NCBI RefSeq assembly: GCF_029027585.1
Contig: NZ_CP093397.1
Coordinates: 1 to 64,000, forward strand
Length of the DNA stretch: 64,000 nucleotides
Reading direction: 5' to 3'
DNA from: Sulfurimonas sp.
Lineage (GTDB): Bacteria > Campylobacterota > Campylobacteria > Campylobacterales > Sulfurimonadaceae
Shown: positions 54,344 to 63,711 of the stretch, piece by piece
Layout: each line of letters opens with the position of its first letter
Position numbering within the stretch: position 1 is the stretch's first letter
The notes under the pieces: model-generated
Databases searched by the model: none
What the model was told of the DNA's origin: nothing
The model's input: only the letters and a program-made list of their open reading frames with translations
Program-made: the position numbers and the translations under genes

Positions 54344-55405
54344 ATGTTTGAAGGAAATAATTTAAGTGCGGCAGATGCGCTATTGGAAGCTCAAAAAATT
54401 GCATTTGGACCTGTTGTATTTCAAACTGCTAGATTACTTAGAGATTGGGGTGTTTTTAAATTACTTCAAGATAAAAAAACCTCTATTAGCGTAGAAGAAA
54501 TTTCTAAAACTTTAGGACTATCTATTTATACAGTTGAAATCTTATGTGAATCAGGCTTTAGTATGGGTGCTTTAAAATTAGAAAACGAAAAATATTCTAT
54601 AACAAAGATAGGTTACTTTTTACTAATTGACGAGATGACAAAAGTAAATATGGACTTTAATCATGATGTAAACTATCAAGGTTTATTTTACCTTGATGAA
54701 GCACTAAAAAACAACGAACCTTCTGGTCTTCATCACACTTTTTCTAAAGAAGAAACAATTTATCCTATACTCTCAAAACTACCACCAAAAGTTAAAAAAA
54801 GTTGGTTTAATTTTGACCATTTCTACTCAGATGCTGCATTTAAACTACTGATTGATATTATGAGCAAAAAAGGTGTTAAAAAGTTACTAGAACCAGGTGG
54901 AAATACTGGAAAATGGGCAGTGTCAATAACTAAGGCTTCTCCTCAAACAAGCGTAACTATACTTGATCATCAAGGTCAAATAGATGTAGCACTAATAAAT
55001 GCAAAAAAAAATGGAGTTGAAGATAGAGTAGATGCTAGAGCGATTGATTTACTAGACCACAGCATAGATTTTCCAAAAGGATATGATGGTGTTTGGATGA
55101 GTCAATTTTTAGACTGTTTTTCACCTTCTGATATTATATCAATACTAAAGCGTTCAAAAGATGCACTAAATGAAGATGGAAAAGTTTTTATTGTTGAACC
55201 ATTTTGGGATAGACAAAGCCATGAAATTGGTGCTTATTGTCTTATAAACACATCACCCTACTTTACTGCTTTGGCAAACGGCACTAGTAAAATGTATAGA
55301 GCCGTAGAGTTTGAATCCTTTGTTGATGAAGCTGGTCTAAAAGTAGTTGAAGAAATTAATGGCTTAGGATTTGGTCATACTCTAATGATTTGTGAGAAAA
55401 AATAA
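54344..55405 (+). CDS. O-methyltransferase-like enzyme with winged-helix N-terminus
   Basis: 353 residues. The N-terminal dimerisation/winged-helix region (SVEEISKTLGLSIYTVEILC) and the SAM domain (LEPGGNTGKWAVSI near 182, later IVEPFWDRQ) are typical of class I plant-type/AcrA O-methyltransferases. It may methylate a phenolic oxygen or ring carbon of the aryl head. It stands alone on the plus strand between two minus-strand operons and converges on the FAD enzyme with a 2-nt gap. Confidence 0.83.
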   Translation: MFEGNNLSAADALLEAQKIAFGPVVFQTARLLRDWGVFKLLQDKKTSISVEEISKTLGLSIYTVEILCESGFSMGALKLENEKYSITKIGYFLLIDEMTKVNMDFNHDVNYQGLFYLDEALKNNEPSGLHHTFSKEETIYPILSKLPPKVKKSWFNFDHFYSDAAFKLLIDIMSKKGVKKLLEPGGNTGKWAVSITKASPQTSVTILDHQGQIDVALINAKKNGVEDRVDARAIDLLDHSIDFPKGYDGVWMSQFLDCFSPSDIISILKRSKDALNEDGKVFIVEPFWDRQSHEIGAYCLINTSPYFTALANGTSKMYRAVEFESFVDEAGLKVVEEINGLGFGHTLMICEKK

Positions 55406-55407
55406 AA

Positions 55408-56997
55408 TTATTTCTTCTGCGCATCTATAATTTTAAGCTTTTGCGTATTGTCATGCTTAAGTAGTTCCTCAAATCTACACCCAAGTATTGTTGCTGCGGT
55501 ATGTACTCCTGAATGACTAGCACCAGCTACGCCATGGGAGAGTATACTAGCACCACAAAGGTAAAGATTTTGTATCTCACTTTTTGGTCTAAATGCAAAT
55601 GGACCTATCTGTTTTAAATTTTTAGCTGTTCCATAAACATTACCTTTACTTGAATTAATATAATGATTGTTAGTAATAGGGGTTGCTAAGTCTTTATGCA
55701 CAATATGCTTAGAAATATTTGGTATCACCTCTTCTAAAGAGTTAATCATCTTACTCATTAACTTTTCTTTAAATACTAAATACTCTTTTGAGCGTTTTTT
55801 CTTCTCACCTTCAAACTCTTTAAATGATTCATAATTTATATAGGTTATTACTTCTAAAACATGATGTTTACCATCAAAACTATCTGGGTCTTTTAAGGTT
55901 GTACAACTTACAAAAAGACCCTTGAATTTATCTGTTGACAATATATCTACACTCATCATATCTGAATACACTTCATCCATATCTTTATTTGGCATTACCC
56001 AGATATTACCAGAGTCTAGTCCAGCTTCTCTAACATCAAGATTTACTGTCAAAAACAACATAATAGATGTACAAGAATATTTTGTACTATCTAATTTTTC
56101 ATTTAGTTTTTTACTTAAATGATTTTGACCTACTAAATCTACATAGGTTTTATGTGGATCAGCATTTGAAAGAATATTATTAGCATAAATTTTTTCACCA
56201 CTCTGAAGTTCTACACCAACAGCCTTTTTATCTTCTTCACCTTGAATAATAATACTTTTAACCATCTGCTTTACTCTTACTTGTGAACCATGTAAATTTA
56301 TTTTCTTTATCATAGCATCTACAATAGAAGCACCTCCACCTTTTGGGTAATAACCACCACTAAAGTAGTGTTCCATCACTGCTGCGTGAAGAGGAAAAGA
56401 TGCAAGGGCTGGAGGTAAACCATGATCGCCACATTGTACATTTAAAATTATCTGCAATAAAGGATCTTTCACATGCCAATCTATTACTCTCTTTAAAGAG
56501 AACAATCCATATTTTCCCATATGTCTTGTTCTCCAAGGTATAGTAATCGCATCCAAAAAACCATTCATCTTTGGTATAAGTTGAAGTTCTCTACTTACAT
56601 CTTTTATGGTGTTTAAATATCTAGTTATACTTTTTTTTTCATGTGGAAAGCGTTTTATCAAAGCGTTTTTAAATTCTTCAAAATTTGCTGGTATATCAAA
56701 ACGCTCATTACCAATATAACAATGTTCATAAGCATCTTTATTCATTTTAAAGAATGTTAAATCGTTCGCAATCCCTAAACCTTTATAAAGTTCTGAAGTA
56801 GATTCTCCATCTTCAAGCAAACCTATATAGTGGATACCAGGAGTAAATTTACTTCCATGAAGTTTAAAGCTATGGCACCAACCGCCAGCTACATAGTGTT
56901 GTTCCAATACTAAAACTTTTTGACCTGCTTTTGCTAAACATATTGCGGCTGACAATCCACCAGCACCAGAACCTATTATAATCGTATCAAATTTCAT
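55408..56997 (-). CDS. FAD-dependent oxidoreductase, CrtI/retinol saturase-like
   Basis: 529 residues. FAD motif GSGAGGLSAAICLAKAG at 9-25, then GGWCHSF and GGYYPKGGGASIVDAMIKKI, and the C-terminal YLCGASILSHGVAGASHSGV. This is the phytoene desaturase/all-trans-retinol saturase class that flexirubin clusters carry. It could set the oxidation state of the polyene or act on the resorcinol part. It is the last gene of the operon that begins with darA and overlaps the ketosynthase-like gene by 11 nt. Confidence 0.84.
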   Translation of the reverse strand: MKFDTIIIGSGAGGLSAAICLAKAGQKVLVLEQHYVAGGWCHSFKLHGSKFTPGIHYIGLLEDGESTSELYKGLGIANDLTFFKMNKDAYEHCYIGNERFDIPANFEEFKNALIKRFPHEKKSITRYLNTIKDVSRELQLIPKMNGFLDAITIPWRTRHMGKYGLFSLKRVIDWHVKDPLLQIILNVQCGDHGLPPALASFPLHAAVMEHYFSGGYYPKGGGASIVDAMIKKINLHGSQVRVKQMVKSIIIQGEEDKKAVGVELQSGEKIYANNILSNADPHKTYVDLVGQNHLSKKLNEKLDSTKYSCTSIMLFLTVNLDVREAGLDSGNIWVMPNKDMDEVYSDMMSVDILSTDKFKGLFVSCTTLKDPDSFDGKHHVLEVITYINYESFKEFEGEKKKRSKEYLVFKEKLMSKMINSLEEVIPNISKHIVHKDLATPITNNHYINSSKGNVYGTAKNLKQIGPFAFRPKSEIQNLYLCGASILSHGVAGASHSGVHTAATILGCRFEELLKHDNTQKLKIIDAQKK

Positions 56998-57790
56998 TTT
57001 TTAACTTTATAATTTTATATTTATCTTCAAAACAGTCGATAAAAATAATATTTTTTGATTTTGATATAGCATTATTTATAGCCCAACTTGGCATAGTTTC
57101 AAAAAATACACTATCTTTATCTACATCTAATTTTGAACATCTAATAGAAGCTACAATTTGATAATTTAAATCATTAATATGATTTTTCACTTCATCTAAA
57201 GTATATATTTTTGTATCAAATTCTAGTTTTGCTAATGCATCTTTTGAAGTTAACGAAACATATTGATAATTCACACTACTAACAATTTTTGTTTTTTCTG
57301 TAATACCTAAAACTTTTTTTATTATATTTTCTGATTCACTAATCAAATCTATGGAGCCTATTATTGCATCTTTTTTTGAAGTAGATATAGAAGCATACAC
57401 AGAAACAAGAGAATTTATAAATGTAAAATTATCTGATATTTGGAATATGCTTTTGCCTTTTAGACCAACTGAATCACAAACATAATAACTTGTAGTATTC
57501 CCAACCATATTTATAAAATCAAATGGCATTATGCATTGCTTTTGTACTGTTACATACTCATAAACTTTTTGAATTATATCGATATTTCCAACACCACTAG
57601 TCATATAAAGTTCAGTATATAAATCAATATCTATCTTATCTTTTAATCTTAAAATACCAAACATTGCTAAATGAATAAAAGCATCTTTTCTTCTTACATC
57701 TTGTTTATAATGTTGCTTTAACTGTTTTTTAATATCAACATCTTCTTTATCACTTCTATAAGTACTAAACTCTTTTATATATAAGTTCAT
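56987..57790 (-). CDS. Ketosynthase-like protein without active-site cysteine (chain length factor type)
   Basis: 267 residues, thiolase-like fold but shortened. In place of the ketosynthase active site it reads FDFINMVGNTTSYYVCDSVG, and the usual His motifs are absent. It directly follows an intact ketosynthase with a 4-nt overlap. Aryl polyene clusters pair an active ketosynthase with such an inactive partner (ApeC/ApeO type heterodimer), which sets chain length. The assignment is from fold feel and context. Confidence 0.68.
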   Translation of the reverse strand: MNLYIKEFSTYRSDKEDVDIKKQLKQHYKQDVRRKDAFIHLAMFGILRLKDKIDIDLYTELYMTSGVGNIDIIQKVYEYVTVQKQCIMPFDFINMVGNTTSYYVCDSVGLKGKSIFQISDNFTFINSLVSVYASISTSKKDAIIGSIDLISESENIIKKVLGITEKTKIVSSVNYQYVSLTSKDALAKLEFDTKIYTLDEVKNHINDLNYQIVASIRCSKLDVDKDSVFFETMPSWAINNAISKSKNIIFIDCFEDKYKIIKLKNEI

Positions 57791-58914
57791 ATCTTTTCTT
57801 TTTTTATAATTAGTGAAGTATTGTTTCCACCAAAACCAAAATAGTTCAACATGAAAACACCCTCATAACACTCTTTATGTTCAAGCAAGGGTACATAATC
57901 TTTTAAGATTGATTTTGAATGATTTAAAGTTTTTGGAATAAAACCATTTTCAATAGCATCTATAAATATACAGAGTTCTAAAACTCCAGAACTACCTAAA
58001 GTATGCCCTACATAAGGTTTCAATGCTGTAAAAACAACATCTTTATCAAAAACTTTGCTTATTGCATTTATCTCAGATAAATCATTTGTATAAGTTCCCG
58101 TAGCATGAGCTTTTAGTGCTGTAATATCTTGAGCTTTAATTTTAGAATTTTTTAAAGAAGCATTCATTACATCTACATACTCAAGCCCATCTTCAGATAC
58201 TGAAGTTATATTTACTGCATTACAATTACTAAAACCACCTTCTAGCGTCCAAAATGATTTGCCATTTTTACTAAGCAACACAGCCCCGATACCTTCGCCT
58301 AAGATTAAGCCATCACGATTTACATCAAAAGGTCTTTGTTTTTGTGCTGAGAGAATTCTCATAGAATTAAAACCATCATTCGTTATTTTTGAAAATATTT
58401 CAGCTCCAAGAACAACAACATACTCACAAATATCATTTAGTAAAAAATTTCTAGCTTCAAGAATAGCATTAGCACTTGATGTACAAGCACTACTTATGGT
58501 TACTGTAAAATCATTTAATCCAAATTCTGTTGCAAGTTTTTTTGCGTAGCTGTCTATACTACTTTTTACAGATTTATATATTTTATCTTGAGAACTAAGA
58601 GAATCTTGAATATTATTTACAATATTTAAATCAGCCAAAGATGTACCTAATATAATGATTGTAGATGACCGTTGTTTATCATCTAAGTCAACTACTGTTT
58701 TAGCCACTACATCTCTTAAACCTTTCAAGATAGCGTTTTTTTCTTCTTTAATTTCTTTAGAAAGTAAATAGTAAGGGACATCTATATAGCCATCTATCGT
58801 AGATGCCCTTTTATGAAATAATTTTATATTATTCGTTTTAATAGCTTTAATAGTCTGAGATATATTTCCTTGAGCTGAATTTATTTCATACTTAAGTATT
58901 TTTATTTTACTCAT
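57787..58914 (-). CDS. Beta-ketoacyl-ACP synthase
   Basis: 375 residues of KAS I/II type with Cys144 in SSACTSSANA, His in KAHATGTYTND and in PYVGHTLGSSG; the triad is complete. It overlaps the ACP gene upstream by 4 nt and the inactive ketosynthase-like gene downstream by 4 nt, so the three probably form one elongation unit for the polyene. Confidence 0.9.
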   Translation of the reverse strand: MSKIKILKYEINSAQGNISQTIKAIKTNNIKLFHKRASTIDGYIDVPYYLLSKEIKEEKNAILKGLRDVVAKTVVDLDDKQRSSTIIILGTSLADLNIVNNIQDSLSSQDKIYKSVKSSIDSYAKKLATEFGLNDFTVTISSACTSSANAILEARNFLLNDICEYVVVLGAEIFSKITNDGFNSMRILSAQKQRPFDVNRDGLILGEGIGAVLLSKNGKSFWTLEGGFSNCNAVNITSVSEDGLEYVDVMNASLKNSKIKAQDITALKAHATGTYTNDLSEINAISKVFDKDVVFTALKPYVGHTLGSSGVLELCIFIDAIENGFIPKTLNHSKSILKDYVPLLEHKECYEGVFMLNYFGFGGNNTSLIIKKEKI

Positions 58915-59174
58915 TTTTGTGATTGAATGTAGCTTGCAAGTTTATCAATAGTTGTCACTATTCTTCTAAAATCTTTAGGGTCAGCTAAACGAATTCCATA
59001 GTTATTTTGAATACCCATGGAAATTTGAAGAGCATCTAAAGAGTCAAGTTCTAAACCACTTTTTTTTGAAAAAAGTTCTACATCATTTGCTATATCATCA
59101 GGAGTAATATCTTCTTTTTCACACTCTTGTATTATCATCTCTTTAAGTTTATATTTTAACTCTTCTATCTCCAT
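58911..59174 (-). CDS. Acyl carrier protein
   Basis: 87 residues with the phosphopantetheine site LELDSLDALQIS (Ser45). It is the second ACP of the cluster and lies between an ABC permease and the ketosynthase. One ACP may serve the aryl polyene and the other the resorcinol or polyene elongation, but sequence does not say which. Confidence 0.92.
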   Translation of the reverse strand: MEIEELKYKLKEMIIQECEKEDITPDDIANDVELFSKKSGLELDSLDALQISMGIQNNYGIRLADPKDFRRIVTTIDKLASYIQSQK

Positions 59175-60299
59175 CTAAAGCCCTCTTCTTATTCTTATTT
59201 GCAATATTAGCATAGAAATCATTAAGGTAAAGGTACCAAAAGCAACTAAAACTAGTGACTCTCTGGCTATCATAAATGTATCTGCCGAATTTAAAAATAT
59301 TTTTAAAAAACCATCTAAACCCCATGACATAGGTGAAAAATTTGCTAAAGTTTGCATAGATTCAGGCATAATGAATTTTGGTATCATAACACCACCAATA
59401 GCACCTAGTAAAATATTTAAAATACCACCAATTGTTGTAGCCTGCTCCCCTGTTTGTGCACTAACTGCAATAAGGTTGGAAAGACCAATAGCCGCTAAAC
59501 TAATACTTGTAGATAAAACTACAATAGCCATAATCGAACCATTTATTTCAAGAGCAGGAGCATTAAAAAATGGTACTATAAAAACCCCTACTCCAATCAT
59601 AATCCAAACTTGAATTTGATTTATAATCATATAAGGAATACTCTTTGATATAGTCATTGATATTAAAGATATATTCATTGAAGTCAGTCGAATAAGTGTG
59701 TTTTGTTTTTTTTCATTTATGTATATTGTTGACATTGGAATAATTACAAAAAACATTCCAAAAACTATCCAACTTGGTACACTTTGCTGCGTTGAATTTG
59801 GCATTTTGTTAGCTTTAACATATTTTATATCAAAAAGTTCTTCATTCAAAGTATTTTTTACTCGTGACTTTAAAGATTTACTAATACTAGCTAAACGCAT
59901 TTCAATTATAATCCTACTAAGTTTTGCTTTAAAAACCTCAATTTCAGTACCTTTAACAATACCATCAATTTCTATAATTAATTGCGTATTAACTTTTTCT
60001 TTTTTGCTATCTTTAAAATAATTTTTTGGTATTAATATCTTTATATCTGCACTATTTTTAGTTTTAAGTATTACAAAATTTTTATCTTTTTTTATTTTTC
60101 TTATAAACTTTTTACTCATTCTTGATTTATCTAAATTTTCTATATTTATTTCAAAGCTAATACTATTTTGAGTAAATTGATCTTTTAAAGAGATAGACAT
60201 AATAAGTATAAAAATCGCTGGCATTATAAACAAAGCTACTAATGCATGTTTATCTCGTAAAACTAGTAAAAATTCTTTTTTAATCATAGCAAAGAACAT
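59175..60299 (-). CDS. ABC-2 type transporter permease
   Basis: 374 residues: one N-terminal helix (about 20-38), a large periplasmic domain (about 40-170) and five C-terminal helices, the ABC-2/YhhJ-like layout (MIKKEFLLVLRDKHALVAL at the start). With the ATPase directly upstream (2 nt) it makes an exporter. ABC-2 pairs are regular parts of the DAR half of flexirubin clusters; the cargo is likely the pigment or a precursor. Confidence 0.87.
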   Translation of the reverse strand: MFFAMIKKEFLLVLRDKHALVALFIMPAIFILIMSISLKDQFTQNSISFEINIENLDKSRMSKKFIRKIKKDKNFVILKTKNSADIKILIPKNYFKDSKKEKVNTQLIIEIDGIVKGTEIEVFKAKLSRIIIEMRLASISKSLKSRVKNTLNEELFDIKYVKANKMPNSTQQSVPSWIVFGMFFVIIPMSTIYINEKKQNTLIRLTSMNISLISMTISKSIPYMIINQIQVWIMIGVGVFIVPFFNAPALEINGSIMAIVVLSTSISLAAIGLSNLIAVSAQTGEQATTIGGILNILLGAIGGVMIPKFIMPESMQTLANFSPMSWGLDGFLKIFLNSADTFMIARESLVLVAFGTFTLMISMLILQIRIRRGL

Positions 60300-60301
60300 A
60301 G

Positions 60302-61162
60302 TTAAGTCACTTCTAAAAAGTACTTCTCAAGATTAGAAGCACCATACTTAATCTGTTTGATATTTATTTTATGTTCATCTAACTTTTCTATGATGGAAAA
60401 AAGTTCTTCTTTATTTGTTTCAATCATAGAGTCATTTGTAATATTAAAATTTAGATTATTTACTTTATCGCTATGTATTATTTCTATCAATATCTTATCT
60501 GATAATTTATCTGAGAGTAGATTATCAAGCAAATCTTGCTTTATCAATTTTCCTTTATCGATGATAGCAACTTCATCACATATTCTTTCTATTTCAGTCA
60601 TATAATGGCTAGTATAAACTACGCTTACTCCTAAGTCTTTATATGTTTTAATAGAGTCAAGTATTTCATTTCTACTTTTTGGGTCAAGTCCAACTGTTGG
60701 TTCATCAAAATATATAATCTTTGGATTGTTTAGCAAACCTATCGCAATATTTAGTCTTCTTTTTTGTCCACCAGATAATGTGCTTGATTTTTGATTTAAG
60801 AGTTCATTTAACCTATTTACTTCAATAGCTTTATCTATATTTTTTTTACTTGCTTTTTGAATTTTTGAAAAAAAATCTAAATTTTCTTTTACACTGAGGT
60901 TTTCATAAAAAGCAAGATGCTGAGGGATAATAGAACTCATCTCTTTTATCTCTTTCTTATGATATGCTAAATCAAGCCCAAAAACTTTAACAAAACCACT
61001 ATCAATTTTAACAAGACCATTTAAAACAGACAAAAGAGTGCTTTTTCCAGCACCATTTACACCAAGTAAACCAAAAACAGTTTTTTCTTTAATTCTAAGT
61101 GATAGATTATTTAAAGCTTTTAGCGACCCATATTCTTTTGTGATATTTGATATTTCTATCAT
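60302..61162 (-). CDS. ABC transporter ATP-binding protein
   Basis: 286 residues with Walker A GVNGAGKST (34-42), signature LSGGQKRR, Walker B IIYFDEPTVGLDP and the switch His in YTSHYM. C-terminal 60 residues form a regulatory tail. It pairs with the ABC-2 permease that follows 2 nt later and with the BtrH-like gene 3 nt upstream. Confidence 0.93.
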   Translation of the reverse strand: MIEISNITKEYGSLKALNNLSLRIKEKTVFGLLGVNGAGKSTLLSVLNGLVKIDSGFVKVFGLDLAYHKKEIKEMSSIIPQHLAFYENLSVKENLDFFSKIQKASKKNIDKAIEVNRLNELLNQKSSTLSGGQKRRLNIAIGLLNNPKIIYFDEPTVGLDPKSRNEILDSIKTYKDLGVSVVYTSHYMTEIERICDEVAIIDKGKLIKQDLLDNLLSDKLSDKILIEIIHSDKVNNLNFNITNDSMIETNKEELFSIIEKLDEHKINIKQIKYGASNLEKYFLEVT

Positions 61163-61165
61163 TTT

Positions 61166-62161
61166 TTACTTACCATTAAACTCAAGCATTTTTCTATACA
61201 TTTGTTCTTCTTCATCAGCAATAGACATTAGTTTTTGAGAAATTGCTATATAATTTATATCATTCTTTGACTTTATAGCTTTTGCAATCATTAGAGCAAA
61301 TTCTCTCCAACTATCACCTACATTTAATAACATTTTTGAAGCATCTGCTAATATTTCATCGTTATCAAACAATTCACTAGCTTCTTTTAAAAATGAAGCA
61401 TAAATATATCTAAACCCTGCTCCACCTGTACCTATTTCTTCTTGCATTCTAACTATATGACCTAAAAATAATTTAGCATATCTTTTATCTTTTGACTTTA
61501 ATTTTAAAATAGTTTTTCCAAGGTATCTAACACCTTTTAACCCAGCAATAGGAACAGGAGTATTTAACATACTTTTTGCAGTTTTTTTAATATTTTTTAT
61601 GATTATAGGTTTTAAATCTAAATCATCTGGAATATTTTCAATATAATAAAGTAAGCCTTTTGGAGCCATAACACCCTTTACAAATCTAGCTTTTGTTAAA
61701 GATTCTTTGTCACACTGTACAGGATGCTCAAATACAGGATCACTAATAAGGTAATCTTCCCCTTTTTTATCATAAGCTATAAGATTATGAGCATTAAAAT
61801 GAAACCGCATCTCCTCTGGAAAATAAGGAAGCCAATAAACAGAGCTTTGAATACCTACTATTTTTCCTTCAGCCAAAAGAGCATCTAGTTTATCTTCACC
61901 TTTTTTCTTATTTGAAAAAGTTTCTAGTTTCATCTTTATTTTTAAATTTTTTTGTAAATTTTTGATAATTGATTTTGGCATACTTCTATACGCTATAAGT
62001 GGCATACCTCCAAGTTTTAAAAATGGGAGGTAAGCGAATGTCATGGCATTTGACAAACCAAAAATCATTGGTTCTGAAAGATTTAATCCATGATGTTTAA
62101 GCATTGATGACATAACACCACTTTCACAATGTGCTGAATGATTGTGTTTATACTCACTCAT
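61166..62161 (-). CDS. BtrH-like acyltransferase (with DUF4872-type C-terminus)
   Basis: 331 residues. The N-terminal BtrH domain has HCESGVMSSMLKHHG with Cys12 as likely nucleophile, and FHFNAHNLIAYD with the later His-Asp pair (AHNL...SDPV). The C-terminal half (about 190-330) is helical, with GGAGFRYIYASFLKEA, like DUF4872. BtrH moves an acyl chain from ACP to an aminoglycoside. This gene sits between darB and the ABC transporter, so it may transfer the aryl polyene from ACP to the dialkylresorcinol. That is inference. Confidence 0.8.
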   Translation of the reverse strand: MSEYKHNHSAHCESGVMSSMLKHHGLNLSEPMIFGLSNAMTFAYLPFLKLGGMPLIAYRSMPKSIIKNLQKNLKIKMKLETFSNKKKGEDKLDALLAEGKIVGIQSSVYWLPYFPEEMRFHFNAHNLIAYDKKGEDYLISDPVFEHPVQCDKESLTKARFVKGVMAPKGLLYYIENIPDDLDLKPIIIKNIKKTAKSMLNTPVPIAGLKGVRYLGKTILKLKSKDKRYAKLFLGHIVRMQEEIGTGGAGFRYIYASFLKEASELFDNDEILADASKMLLNVGDSWREFALMIAKAIKSKNDINYIAISQKLMSIADEEEQMYRKMLEFNGK

Positions 62162-62564
62162 TATTTAACTCCGGTAAAATCAAAAGTTCATCTGCTGATT
62201 TACCCATTGCATCTGCATAAACATCTAATCTTTTTTTATTTATTTTAGCAAAAGTTACTGGATTAAAATCTTTTTTAATTGTCCATTTAAAAAAACCTGT
62301 TGATTCTGACAAAACCTGTAAATCCATTCTGACATTGTACATATGAAAATAAAGAGTTGATTTATCATTACTTTTTACTTCTTTATACGCATCTATAGAT
62401 GCTTGTTCTAAATCATGTAAGGCTTGTTTAGTAGCTATTTCTTCGACTTCCCAACCACTAGAACGAACTACCTTTATATCACCATTCTCATCTGAGGCAT
62501 AAATTGCTTTTTTATTGTTTGAATAAGTTGAACTATTGTCTTGAGGAACACTACCTATATTCAT
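62154..62564 (-). CDS. Conserved small protein of DAR clusters, unknown function
   Basis: 136 residues, soluble and without signal. The first 30 residues are Ser/Asn-rich, then a helical region (VEEIATKQALHDLEQASIDA) and a beta-turn core with FHMYNVRMDLQVLSESTG and TGFFKWTIKKDFNPV. A similar small gene is recalled between darB and the BtrH-like gene in flexirubin clusters, but no function is known. It overlaps the BtrH-like gene by 8 nt and follows darB by 1 nt. Confidence 0.65.
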   Translation of the reverse strand: MNIGSVPQDNSSTYSNNKKAIYASDENGDIKVVRSSGWEVEEIATKQALHDLEQASIDAYKEVKSNDKSTLYFHMYNVRMDLQVLSESTGFFKWTIKKDFNPVTFAKINKKRLDVYADAMGKSADELLILPELNNE

Positions 62565-62565
62565 T

Positions 62566-63702
62566 TTACACCGCCTCTAATAATATAAATGCAGTTGAAA
62601 ATCTACCGCTTTCAGGTATATAACATAAGATATTATCACCTTTGTTAAAACTATTGCTATTAAAAAGTTCTTCTATCATTAAGTATATAGATGCCGATCC
62701 AGTATTTCCTTTGTATGCTAGGTTTGTAAACCATTTATCTTGAGATATATCACAAGATGCCTCTTTCATACCAGCATAAACCTTATCTCTAAAATAACCT
62801 GAAGAATAGTGTGGCAAGAACCAATCTATTTCATCTGGATTAAATATCTTTTTTTCTAGCATCTCTATTAACGGTTTGGTAACCGTATATTTAATAATAT
62901 TATCATTTAAAAGTTTTACATCTTGTTTTACTGAAAATATAGACTTGTTACTTAACTCATTTTGGGTGTATTCTCTCCAACCTTTGATACTTCCATCTTC
63001 TTGCTTTTCACATCCAGAGTACATGCAAGTATCTAACTCATTTGCATAAGATCTTGAAAATATACTTTTTATTTTAAGTGATAAGGAATCTTTGTTCTTA
63101 GTGTTACTTAGATGCATAGCTCCAGCACCATCACTAAGCATCCATCTTAAAAAATCTTTTTCAAAAGCAATTTCTTGATTTTTTTCTAAAGCATCTACTC
63201 TTAAAGTTATCTCTTGTTTAAAGTTTTCACTACGCATAGATGCTGATGAATTTTCACTTCCTGTACAAACAGCATTATCTGCTTCTTTTGCTTTTATAGA
63301 TGTGTATGCATATTTTAAAGCTGTAACACCACTAAGACAAATACCAGCTGTTGAAACAACTTCAAGTGGTTTTATTTTCAATTCGCCATGAACCATTAAA
63401 GCATGGTTTGGCATCATCTGATCAGGAATAGTCGTTCCGCATACAAGTAAATCTAATCCATTTAAATTTACCTTATCTAGTTTTTTTATGGCATTAGCTG
63501 TCATCTGTGCATTTGTATGTGTTGTTTTTCTCGTTTGTGGGTCTATCGCATAGTATCTTGTTTTGATTTTATTCGATTTCAAAACTATTCTTTTTGCTCT
63601 TGATGGTCTTGAACTGACTTGACCCAAAATTTTTTCTATATACTCATTATCTATGGCTTCATTTGGTAAATATGCTGATATTTTGTTAATGTAAACTTCT
63701 AT
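62566..63702 (-). CDS. darB: DarB-like beta-ketoacyl-ACP synthase III (dialkylresorcinol formation)
   Basis: About 378 residues of KAS III type with Cys in STAGICLSG, His in DWFLPHYSSG and Asn in YKGNTGSAS, a complete triad. With DarA it condenses two fatty acyl units in dialkylresorcinol synthesis. The first ATG/GTG/TTG in frame is TTG 63627, which would lose the family N-terminus; the frame continues upstream as IEVYINKISAYLPNEAIDNE, matching DarB proteins. ATA at 63702 lies 6 nt after AGGAG and is the best start, or a base was lost near the ATG at 63707. Numbering from TTG gives Cys97. It lies 9 nt after darA. Confidence 0.85.
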   Translation of the reverse strand: MEVYINKISAYLPNEAIDNEYIEKILGQVSSRPSRAKRIVLKSNKIKTRYYAIDPQTRKTTHTNAQMTANAIKKLDKVNLNGLDLLVCGTTIPDQMMPNHALMVHGELKIKPLEVVSTAGICLSGVTALKYAYTSIKAKEADNAVCTGSENSSASMRSENFKQEITLRVDALEKNQEIAFEKDFLRWMLSDGAGAMHLSNTKNKDSLSLKIKSIFSRSYANELDTCMYSGCEKQEDGSIKGWREYTQNELSNKSIFSVKQDVKLLNDNIIKYTVTKPLIEMLEKKIFNPDEIDWFLPHYSSGYFRDKVYAGMKEASCDISQDKWFTNLAYKGNTGSASIYLMIEELFNSNSFNKGDNILCYIPESGRFSTAFILLEAV

Positions 63703-63711
63703 AACATACTC

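Noticed and set aside
63701-63707. ATG at 63707 as darB start
   Set aside because: It is out of frame (ATG TTA TAG) and only one base from AGGAG, unless a base is missing.
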